A stretch of 12,959 nt of DNA, taken from Geminicoccaceae bacterium. GTDB lineage: Bacteria > Pseudomonadota > Alphaproteobacteria > Geminicoccales > Geminicoccaceae. The stretch covers positions 1 through 12,959 of the forward strand of contig JAPJRA010000042.1 in assembly GCA_030824835.1 (NCBI GenBank), in the 5' to 3' direction. The translations under genes were made by a program, and so were the position numbers. Below, piece after piece: positions 1-6,373 of this stretch. The number at the start of each line of letters is the position of its first letter. Position 1 is the stretch's first letter. The notes below the pieces were generated by a model, which had not been told where the DNA came from, ran no database searches, and worked only from the letters and a program-made list of their open reading frames with translations.

Positions 1-698
1 CCCTGATGCTCGTGCCCGGCCTGGGCGAACACTACGTGTTGCCGAGGATGCGCCTGCTCCTGGCGCTGATCTTGAGCCTGCTCGTTGCTCCGGCGCTGGT
101 CGATGCGATGCCGGTGCTGCCGCGCGAGCCCCTGGCCCTGGCGCGCCTGGTGGCGCTGGAAGCGCTGGTGGGGCTGTTGCTCGGCTTCGTCGCCCGGCTC
201 GCGCTGACGGCGATCCATGCCGGCGGCGCGCTGATCGCGATGCAGTCCGGCCTCTCCGCCGCCGCGATGTTCGACCCGAGCGAGGCCAGCCATGGCACCG
301 TACCCGGCAGCTTCCTGGCGGCAGCGGCCCTCACCTTGCTCTTCGCCGCCGACTTCCACCACCTGCTGCTGCGCGCGGTTGCCGCCAGCTACGCGACCTT
401 CCCGATCGGCGGCGCCGTCGACGCGGCCGCGGCCTCCAGCCTTCTGCTGCGTCTCAGCGCCGATGCCCTGGCCGTCGGCGTGCGGATCGCGGCGCCGATG
501 ATCCTGGCTGGGCTGCTCGTCAATCTGGGGCTCGGGGCCATCGGCCGCATGGTGCCGTCCTTCCCCATCTTCTTTCTGGCGCTGCCGGCCCAGTTGCTCC
601 TGGCGCTGGTGGTGCTCGGGCTGTCCTTGCCGGAGGCGATGCAGTTGTTCGGCGGGGCCTTCATGAACGGCCTGGGCTGGCTGGACCGGGCCGGCTAG
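1..698 (+). CDS. fliR: Flagellar biosynthesis protein FliR (5' end outside the window)
   Basis: FliR is an inner-membrane core subunit of the flagellar type III export gate, where it works with FliP, FliQ and FlhB. The reading frame is open from the first full codon (base 3) to the TAG at 696-698, giving 231 visible residues. The family is usually about 250-260 residues, so roughly 20-30 N-terminal residues lie upstream. The in-frame ATG at position 6 is therefore probably internal and not the true start. The visible part is very hydrophobic, with several membrane segments separated by short loops. It carries FliR-like stretches, including the LVPGLGEHYVLPRMRL segment at the left edge, the GALIAMQSGLSAA-type loop and the hydrophobic stretch containing PIFFLALPAQLLLAL near the C-terminus. 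flhB begins 2 bp after the stop, the usual flagellar gene order, which supports the call. Confidence 0.93.
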   Translation, partial: LMLVPGLGEHYVLPRMRLLLALILSLLVAPALVDAMPVLPREPLALARLVALEALVGLLLGFVARLALTAIHAGGALIAMQSGLSAAAMFDPSEASHGTVPGSFLAAAALTLLFAADFHHLLLRAVAASYATFPIGGAVDAAAASSLLLRLSADALAVGVRIAAPMILAGLLVNLGLGAIGRMVPSFPIFFLALPAQLLLALVVLGLSLPEAMQLFGGAFMNGLGWLDRAG

Positions 699-700
699 GC

Positions 701-1768
701 GTGGCCGAGGAGCAGGACCAGTCCCAGAAGACCGAGGCACCGACGCAGCGTCGGCTCGACGAGGCGCGCGAGCGTGGCCAGCTTGTTGTCTCCCGGGAGG
801 TCGGCACACTGCTGCTGTTCGCTCTCGCTGCCGCGATGGTGGTCGCGGTGGCACCGCAAAGCGCGCGAACGCTAGCCTCGGCCGCTCGGATGCTGCTGGC
901 CCAGCCCCATCTGTTGCCCACCGACGCTGCCGGATTGGCGCATCTGCTCGGAGGGCTTCTCGGCCAGTTGGCGGGAGCGCTGGCGCTACCGTTCCTAGCC
1001 GCGATGCTGGCGCCGATCGCCAGCGCGCTGCTGCAGAACGGCTTGGTCTGGACCATCGAACCGCTGCAGCCGAAGCTCGAGCGCGTGTCGCCGCTGGCCG
1101 GCGCCAAGCGGCTGTTCTCGACGCGCTCGCTGATCGAGCTCGGCAAGAGCCTGCTTAAGGTCGGTCTGGTGGCGACGGCGCTCTGCCTCCTGCTCCGACC
1201 CGAGGTGCCGGCCATCGTCGCGTCGGGGCGCCTGGAGGCCGGGCCGCTCCTGGTCCTCATGGTCGACCTCGTGTCGCGCAGCCTGATGGGGCTCGCCGCC
1301 GTTGCCGCCGTCATCGCCGCCGCCGACTATGCCCACCAGCATTTCGACTTCATGCGACGGATGCGCATGACACGCCGTGAGGTGCAGGACGACCACAAGC
1401 AGAGTGACGGCGATCCGCACATCAAGCAGCGCTTCCGGGCGCTGCGGCTCGAGCGCGCCCGGCGGAGGATGATCGCCGACGTGCCGCAGAGCACCGTGGT
1501 GATCGCCAACCCCACTCATTTCGCGGTGGCGCTCCGCTACGTCGCCGGCGCGACCGCCGCCCCGGAGGTCATGGCCAAAGGTGTCGACGCGCTGGCCCTG
1601 AAGATCCGCGAGATCGCGACCCAGAACCGGATTCCGGTGATCGAGAATCCTCCCCTGGCGCGCGCGCTCCACGCCGCTTGCGACATCGGCCAAATGATCC
1701 CGCCGGCGCACTACCAGGCGGTGGCCGAGATCATCTCCTATGTCCTGCGGTTGGGCGAGCGACGCTGA
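701..1768 (+). CDS. flhB: Flagellar export switch protein FlhB
   Basis: FlhB is the export-gate subunit that switches secretion from rod/hook to filament substrates after self-cleavage. The protein is 355 residues, typical of the family. The N-terminus is the canonical cytoplasmic FlhB start (DQSQKTEAPTQRRLDEARERG), which fixes the start at the GTG at 701 even though no strong Shine-Dalgarno precedes it. Translation is probably coupled to fliR, whose stop lies 2 bp upstream. Hydrophobic segments lie near residues 34-52, 86-112, 150-166 and 183-208. They are followed by the basic linker with FDFMRRMRMTRREVQDDHK. The autocleavage motif NPTH is at residues 270-273, within VVIANPTHFAVALRY, and cleavage is expected between N270 and P271. 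The C-terminus ends with the family's ENPPLARAL and IPPAHYQAVAEII motifs. The gene looks intact. Confidence 0.97.
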   Translation: MAEEQDQSQKTEAPTQRRLDEARERGQLVVSREVGTLLLFALAAAMVVAVAPQSARTLASAARMLLAQPHLLPTDAAGLAHLLGGLLGQLAGALALPFLAAMLAPIASALLQNGLVWTIEPLQPKLERVSPLAGAKRLFSTRSLIELGKSLLKVGLVATALCLLLRPEVPAIVASGRLEAGPLLVLMVDLVSRSLMGLAAVAAVIAAADYAHQHFDFMRRMRMTRREVQDDHKQSDGDPHIKQRFRALRLERARRRMIADVPQSTVVIANPTHFAVALRYVAGATAAPEVMAKGVDALALKIREIATQNRIPVIENPPLARALHAACDIGQMIPPAHYQAVAEIISYVLRLGERR

Positions 1769-1800
1769 CCGTCAGTGACATAAGCGAGTATCGCCGGCTT

Positions 1801-1824
1801 GCTTTGGCCGCTGCCGGCCAAGGC
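1801..1824 (+). terminator. Hairpin after flhB, possible terminator
   Basis: Bases 1801-1809 pair with 1816-1824 around a 6-base loop. The 9-bp stem has a TTGGCC/GGCCAA core and one T-G wobble. It lies 32 bp after the flhB stop. What follows (TGTGTT) is only a weak U-rich tract, so this is at best an imperfect intrinsic terminator. It could also be an mRNA-stabilising stem or chance structure. The hairpin sits just before the protease gene and overlaps a TTG at 1799 that would otherwise extend that gene, which favours the later start at 1868. Confidence 0.4.
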
Positions 1825-1867
1825 TGTGTTCACCAAGCGGCCGCATTCTCCGCTCCACGCCAACGCC

Positions 1868-2584
1868 ATGGGCAGCAAGCGAACGCTGTCCCAGCCTGGA
1901 GCACGGCTCTTGCGCAGCTACCTTCTCACAGTTCTACTGCTTGGCGGCATGACCGCCCTGCAGCCGCTCGTGGCGGCGGCCGCCACGAGCGGCCTGCTCG
2001 GAACCGCGGAGGTCCGCGTGTCCTCCACGGCGCCACTTCCGCAGTGGCACCGCGTCATGCGAGGCGTTGCCATCGAGAACGAGGTGGTGCATGTCTGCGA
2101 GCTCGATCCCAAGCGATGCCCCAATCCAGCTGCCAGGGACTGGCTGGCGTTGCTGCGTGGGCTGGAGCACGCATCGCGCTGGCAGCAGGTCGAGGAGGTC
2201 AACCGCTTCGTCAACCGAGCCGTGTACAGGGCTGACATCGACAATTATGGCCTGCGCGACTACTGGGCGACACCGCTGGAGTTTCTCGCCAGATCCGGGG
2301 ACTGCGAAGACTACGCGATCACCAAGTATCAATCCCTCCGCCGTCTCGGCGTGGCAGCCGAGGACTTGCGGCTGGTCGTGGTGCATGATATGATACGCGA
2401 TCTGCCGCATGCGGTGCTGGCCGTCCTGATCAACGGTGCCGTCTACATTCTGGACAATCTCAGCGACACGATCCTCGAGCAGTCCAAGGTCGGGCAATAC
2501 GTCCCTTACTATTCGGTGAATGAGAGCAGGCGCTGGGCATATCTGTCGGAGAGACCCCGGCTACCGGCATCGACAGGCCCATGA
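1868..2584 (+). CDS. Transglutaminase-like periplasmic cysteine protease (BTLCP / LapG family)
   Basis: This is a 238-residue exported cysteine protease of the bacterial transglutaminase-like family (Pfam Peptidase_C93/DUF920). The best-known member, LapG, cuts a large surface adhesin and so releases biofilm cells. With the ATG at 1868, the N-terminus has a basic patch (KR at 4-5, R13, R16), a hydrophobic core at about 18-35 and an AAA-type cleavage region near 36-39, which is a good signal peptide. The same frame is open back to a TTG at 1799, but that start would bury the signal peptide, and neither start has a clear Shine-Dalgarno. The catalytic residues are visible: C146 in SGDCEDYA, H181 in LPHAVL and D196 in YILDN. 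The YGLRDYWATPLEFL block just before the cysteine is typical of the family. Cysteines at 78 and 84 could form a disulfide. The natural substrate is unknown, since no LapD-like regulator or large adhesin is in the window. Confidence 0.9.
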   Translation: MGSKRTLSQPGARLLRSYLLTVLLLGGMTALQPLVAAAATSGLLGTAEVRVSSTAPLPQWHRVMRGVAIENEVVHVCELDPKRCPNPAARDWLALLRGLEHASRWQQVEEVNRFVNRAVYRADIDNYGLRDYWATPLEFLARSGDCEDYAITKYQSLRRLGVAAEDLRLVVVHDMIRDLPHAVLAVLINGAVYILDNLSDTILEQSKVGQYVPYYSVNESRRWAYLSERPRLPASTGP

Positions 2585-2614
2585 ATGCGCACCTACGCAA
2601 TCATAGATCGTTTC

Positions 2615-2644
2615 ACAATTGCTATTGTTTCGACCAAAAATTGT
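2615..2644 (+). promoter_or_regulatory. Symmetrical half-sites overlapping the promoter, candidate operator
   Basis: ACAAT (2615-2619) and ATTGT (2624-2628) form a dyad around TGCT. The same left arm, read as ACAATT (2615-2620), is also the exact inverse of AATTGT (2639-2644). The three half-sites therefore cover the proposed -35 and the start of the -10. This is what a repressor operator would look like, but in an AT-rich patch such short dyads can arise by chance. No regulator gene is adjacent. Confidence 0.35.
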
Positions 2645-2647
2645 AAT
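2619..2647 (+). promoter_or_regulatory. Sigma70-type promoter for the substrate-binding protein gene
   Basis: TTGCTA (2619-2624, 4 of 6 matches to TTGACA) and TGTAAT (2642-2647, 5 of 6 matches to TATAAT) are separated by 17 bp. They lie in a conspicuously AT-rich patch of an otherwise GC-rich window. Transcription would start near 2654, giving a leader of about 30 bases with a GGAG Shine-Dalgarno at 2673-2676, 7 bases before the ATG at 2684. The element was found by eye and has not been scored against a genomic background. Confidence 0.55.
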
Positions 2648-2683
2648 AACATGAGAATCATGTGAAGATGTTGGAGTGCCAGG

Positions 2684-4261
2684 ATGCGTGCCGTCGGCCT
2701 TTGCGGGCTGCTGCTCGGTCTGGCGGCAGTTATCCCCGTTTGGGCGCAGGAGCGCACGCTGACCTGGGCCTACCAGAGCGACGTCGCGACGCTGGACCCA
2801 CATGCCCTCAACGAGACCTTCACGCTGGGGTTTCTCGGCAATGTCTACGAGGGCCTGACCCGCCGCGGTGCCGATCTCCGCATCGAGCCTGCGCTCGCCC
2901 AATCGTGGGAGATGCCGGAGCCGACCCGGTGGCGTTTTCATCTGCGCCAGGGCGTACGATTTCACGGTGGCGAGGCGTTTACGGCGGACGACGTCCTGTT
3001 CTCGGCGGTGCGGGCCCGACTCGGCGACGTCAAGGCGAGGCTGGCCGGGGTCCGCCGCATCGATCGGGTCGACGACTACACGGTCGACGTGACGACCGAG
3101 GCGTCCAATCCGCTGCTGCTGGCCGAGTGGGACACATGGTACATCATGGACCAGGGCTGGGCCGAGCGTATCGGTGCCGCCACTCCCGGCAGCATCAAGC
3201 AGGGTGGCAACGCGCCGGCCGCCCGCGAGTCTAACGGCACCGGGCCCTTCAAGATCGTCGATCGCCGCGCCGACGTCGCGACCACGGCGCTGCGCAACCC
3301 GGATTGGTGGGACACGAGCACCGGCAATCTCGACCGCGTGGTGTTCCGCCCGGTGACGCAGGGCACGACCCGGATCGCCGCCTTGCTGAACGGCGCCGTC
3401 GATCTCGCCTACCCGATACCGCTTCAGGATCTGGATCGGTTGCGGCGGACCCCCGGACTGGAGGTCCTGGTGGCGCCCGAAGTTCGCACCGTGTTCTTCG
3501 GCATGGACCAAGCCCGCACCGAATTGCGCTACTCCGACGTCAAGGGTGCGAACCCCTTGCGGGACCGCCGGGTCCGGCTGGCGATCTATCAGGCGATCGA
3601 CGTGGAGGCCATCCGCGACAAGATCATGCGCGGCGCAGCCACGCCCACGGCCGAGCTCGTCGCTCCCGGCATTCATGGCAGTGCCACTGAGCTGAAGCGC
3701 TACCCCTACGACCCGGCCGCCGCCCGGGCCCTGCTTGCCGAGGCGGGCTACCCGAATGGCTTCGCCCTTGGTCTGGATTGCCCGAACGACCGCTACGTCA
3801 ATGATGCGGCGATCTGCCAGGCGGTAGCCGCCATGCTGGCCAAGGTCGGCATCCGCGTGGCGCTGTCGATCCAGCCGCGCTCGCTGTTCTTCGCCAAGAT
3901 CTTGGGCCAGGGCGGGTACGATACCAGCTTCTTCATGATCGGCTGGGCTCCCAACACCTTCGACAGCTGGAACGCCCTGTTCAACCTGGCACACAGCCGC
4001 GACGAGGCCTCGGCGGCCGGTGGCTTCAACATCGGCGGCTATGCCGACCCTCGCCTCGATGCGCTGATCGACACGGCAGCCGCCACGACCGATCCCGTGG
4101 CACGCGATGCCATGCTGGCCCAGGCATGGCGGCTGCTGCACGAGGCGGTGGCGTTCATACCCCTGCATCAGCAGCATATGGCCTGGGGCCTGCGTGATAC
4201 TTTCCACGTGACGCAGCGGCTGGACGACCAGCTGGTGTGGCGTTTCGTGCGCAAGGATTGA
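2684..4261 (+). CDS. ABC transporter substrate-binding protein, family 5 (peptide/nickel type)
   Basis: This is a 525-residue periplasmic binding protein of the DppA/OppA/NikA class, which delivers a peptide, nickel complex or other small solute to an ABC permease. The N-terminus is a signal peptide with cleavage probably after VWA at residue 21. A cysteine at residue 7 is too early and lacks lipobox context. Family landmarks in order are TLDPHALNE with GNVYEGLTRR, the WRFHLRQGVRFHGGEAFTADDV block, the SNGTGPFK turn followed by NPDWW, and the DPAAARALLAEAGYPNGF segment. The C-terminal lobe contains GWAPNTFDSWNALFN and PLHQQHMAWG. The start is supported by GGAG 7 bases upstream. No permease or ATPase gene lies in the window, so the transporter partner must be encoded elsewhere. 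The ligand cannot be read from the sequence. Confidence 0.92.
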   Translation: MRAVGLCGLLLGLAAVIPVWAQERTLTWAYQSDVATLDPHALNETFTLGFLGNVYEGLTRRGADLRIEPALAQSWEMPEPTRWRFHLRQGVRFHGGEAFTADDVLFSAVRARLGDVKARLAGVRRIDRVDDYTVDVTTEASNPLLLAEWDTWYIMDQGWAERIGAATPGSIKQGGNAPAARESNGTGPFKIVDRRADVATTALRNPDWWDTSTGNLDRVVFRPVTQGTTRIAALLNGAVDLAYPIPLQDLDRLRRTPGLEVLVAPEVRTVFFGMDQARTELRYSDVKGANPLRDRRVRLAIYQAIDVEAIRDKIMRGAATPTAELVAPGIHGSATELKRYPYDPAAARALLAEAGYPNGFALGLDCPNDRYVNDAAICQAVAAMLAKVGIRVALSIQPRSLFFAKILGQGGYDTSFFMIGWAPNTFDSWNALFNLAHSRDEASAAGGFNIGGYADPRLDALIDTAAATTDPVARDAMLAQAWRLLHEAVAFIPLHQQHMAWGLRDTFHVTQRLDDQLVWRFVRKD

Positions 4262-4381
4262 CAACCGGCGGGTCTCGACGTTCCTTCGCCCGCGCATTGC
4301 GGCTGCGGCCACACGGACCAGCGCTTCCGGGTGCCGTGACCATCGCCGCCAAGCCCCGTTGCCGCGAGATTCGCACCGACG

Positions 4382-5233
4382 ATGCCAAGCTCCTCCGATT
4401 CTGAACTCGACGATTTGCGGCGCGCGGTGGATCGCCTCGACGAGGCCATGGTCGACCTGCTCGTCGAGCGCCTCGGCGCCGTCCGAGCGATCGCCGACCT
4501 CAAACGGCGCACCACGACCGGGCAGCCGGCGATCCGGCCGGGGCGGGAAGCCGTGATCCTGAGGCGGCTCGTGGCACGCGCCGGCGACGGGTTCCCGGCC
4601 GGTACCCTCGTGCGGATGTGGCGTGAGCTGCTGGCGGCAACGACCCGCGCCCAAGCTCCGCTCGCGATTGCCGCCTGCGTGCCTGCCGACCAGCCCGAGC
4701 TGTGGGACATCGCACGCGATCATTTCGGCTCCATGGCGCCGATCCAGCGCACCGAGGGCTGCTCGTACGCGCTGCGGCTCGTGGCGGACGGCGCCGTCCA
4801 TCTGGCCGTGCTGCCGCTGCCAGGGGAGCGTGAGCCGTGGTGGTTGCAGCTCCTGGACAGCTCGATCCGCCCGCTCCGGATCCTGGCCCGGCTGCCGTTC
4901 GCATCGGCGACGTCCTATCCCGCGAGCAGCGGTGCCTATGTCATCGGCGCCATGGAGCCGGACCCTTCCGGCGCCGACATGAGTGTCCTCGCCCTGGAGA
5001 CGACCCAAGAGGTCGGACGGGCGCGACTGCTGGCCGGCATCGGCGCCAGCTCCCGCTGGCTCGCTACGCAGCGCTGCCCCGACACGGGCCTCGCGCAGCA
5101 TTTGATTGAGCTCGAAGGCTTCCATTCATCCAGGGGGCCTATTCCGACGGATGTCCTGTCGACAGCGCACGAGCATGTCTTGCGGAGCACGTGGCTCGGG
5201 AGCTATGCCCGGCCCCTGCCCACGGGCAACTGA
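4382..5233 (+). CDS. Chorismate mutase (AroQ type) with degenerate prephenate-dehydratase/ACT-like tail
   Basis: The enzyme converts chorismate to prephenate, the branch point to phenylalanine and tyrosine. Residues 9-92 are an all-helical AroQ mutase domain. Against E. coli P-protein, R13, R30, K41, R55, E56 and Q91 match the substrate-binding residues R11, R28, K39, R51, E52 and Q88. Position 87 is Thr where E. coli has S84, and D48 falls on R52. The remaining 190 residues resemble a decayed dehydratase: GAVHLAVLPLPGE (137-149) sits where active enzymes have a VPIENS-type motif, and GAYVIG (184-189) sits where they have the catalytic TRF. Residues 199-247 look like an ACT domain, ending LIELEGF. 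Dehydratase activity is therefore unlikely, while a regulatory role is possible. The ATG at 4382 is the only start after an in-frame stop at 4337 and has no clear Shine-Dalgarno. It is the first gene of the aromatic cluster, with hisC 36 bp downstream. I am confident of the mutase; the tail is inference. Confidence 0.85.
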   Translation: MPSSSDSELDDLRRAVDRLDEAMVDLLVERLGAVRAIADLKRRTTTGQPAIRPGREAVILRRLVARAGDGFPAGTLVRMWRELLAATTRAQAPLAIAACVPADQPELWDIARDHFGSMAPIQRTEGCSYALRLVADGAVHLAVLPLPGEREPWWLQLLDSSIRPLRILARLPFASATSYPASSGAYVIGAMEPDPSGADMSVLALETTQEVGRARLLAGIGASSRWLATQRCPDTGLAQHLIELEGFHSSRGPIPTDVLSTAHEHVLRSTWLGSYARPLPTGN

Positions 5234-5269
5234 CGCCGTAAGGCATGGCAACACATTCAAGGTAGAACG

Positions 5270-6373
5270 ATGCCTTCACCTCGGCCGCGGCCCGGCATTC
5301 TGGAAATCACGCCCTATGTCGGCGGGAAGGCCGACAGTGCCAGCACCAAGCCGGTCGCCAAGCTGTCGTCGAATGAAAGCCCGCTCGGCCCGAGCCCCAA
5401 GGCCATGCAGGCCTTTCGGGATTCGGCTGGTGAGCTGCATCGTTACCCGGACGGCAACTGCACGGCATTGTGCCAGGCGATCGGCCGGCGCTTCAACCTG
5501 GAGCCCGACGCCATCGTGTGCGGAGCGGGCTCGGACGAGCTGATCGGCCTGCTGGTGCGCGCCTATGCCGGCCCCGGCGACGAGGTCCTGTACAGCCGTC
5601 ACGGCTTCCTGATGTACCCGCTGGCAGCATTGGCGGCGGGGGCGAACCCGGTGGCTGCGCCCGAGATCGATCTTCGGGCCGATGTCGACAGCCTGCTGGA
5701 GCACGTGACCTCCCGCACCCGGCTGGTCTTCATCGCCAACCCCAACAACCCGACCGGCAGCTACCTGTCGGCGGGTGAGCTGGAACGTTTGCGGGCCGGA
5801 TTGCCGGAGGACGTCGTCCTGGTGATCGATGCGGCCTACGCCGAGTACGCGGATGCCGCGGACTACACGAGCGGATTGGAGCTCGCCCGCTCTAAGCCGA
5901 ACACCGTCTCGATGCGCACCTTCTCCAAGCTGCATGGTCTGGCGGCGCTGCGTCTCGGCTGGATGACCGCGGGGCCGGGCATCGTCGATGTGATGCATCG
6001 CGTCCGCGGGCCGTTCAACGTCTCGCTGCCGGCCCAGGCAGCGGGCGTGGCGGCGCTCGACGACGTGGAGCATGCCGAGCTGGCGCGGGCTCACAACGGC
6101 CGGTGGCTGCCTTGGCTGAGCCGAGAGATCACCGCCCTGGGGTTGCGCGTCCATCCGAGTCAGGGCAACTTCATCCTGATCGAGTTTCCCGCCGGGGCCG
6201 GGCGCGATGCGGCTGCAGCCAATGCCTATCTCGAGGCCGAAGGCATCATCCCCCGCCAGATGGGCAGCTACGGCCTCGCCCAGTGCCTGCGCCTGAGCGT
6301 CGGCCGCGAGGAGGAGAACCAACGCGTCGTCGCCGCTCTGGCCGGCTTCGTTGCTGGACGGATGCACGGATGA
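5270..6373 (+). CDS. hisC: PLP aminotransferase, histidinol-phosphate / aromatic type (HisC)
   Basis: This is a class I/II pyridoxal-phosphate aminotransferase of the HisC family, 367 residues, normal length. Landmarks are KLSSNESPLGPSP (31-43), the RYPDGNCTAL substrate/dimer segment (58-67), GAGSDE binding the cofactor phosphate (85-90), NPNNPTG (157-163) with N160, VIDAAYAEY with D187 and Y190, and the Schiff-base lysine K220 in FSKLHGLAALRLGW, with R228 completing the phosphate site. AAGG 7 bases upstream supports the ATG at 5270. The family transaminates histidinol phosphate, but members in aromatic operons often act on prephenate, phenylpyruvate or 4-hydroxyphenylpyruvate. Because it lies between chorismate mutase and tyrC, and no his genes are nearby, an aromatic role is likely here, alone or alongside histidine synthesis. 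Its stop overlaps the tyrC start (ATGA). Confidence 0.93.
   Translation: MPSPRPRPGILEITPYVGGKADSASTKPVAKLSSNESPLGPSPKAMQAFRDSAGELHRYPDGNCTALCQAIGRRFNLEPDAIVCGAGSDELIGLLVRAYAGPGDEVLYSRHGFLMYPLAALAAGANPVAAPEIDLRADVDSLLEHVTSRTRLVFIANPNNPTGSYLSAGELERLRAGLPEDVVLVIDAAYAEYADAADYTSGLELARSKPNTVSMRTFSKLHGLAALRLGWMTAGPGIVDVMHRVRGPFNVSLPAQAAGVAALDDVEHAELARAHNGRWLPWLSREITALGLRVHPSQGNFILIEFPAGAGRDAAAANAYLEAEGIIPRQMGSYGLAQCLRLSVGREEENQRVVAALAGFVAGRMHG

Noticed and set aside
1799..1867. TTG at 1799 as the start of the BTLCP protease
   Set aside because: It would place 23 extra residues before a good signal peptide and overlaps a hairpin. The ATG at 1868 fits an exported protein.
4268..4293. GCGGG/CCCGC stem after the substrate-binding protein gene as a terminator or attenuator
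   Set aside because: The stem has only 5 bp with a 16-base loop and no U tract. I found no leader peptide rich in Phe or Tyr before the chorismate mutase gene.
2561..5125. 854-codon open frame on the minus strand opposite the substrate-binding protein and chorismate mutase genes
   Set aside because: It spans two well-supported plus-strand genes, the promoter region and the gaps between them. Its translation is low-complexity (Gly, Arg, Gln, Asp-rich) and shows no family motif. Long antisense frames are expected in GC-rich DNA.
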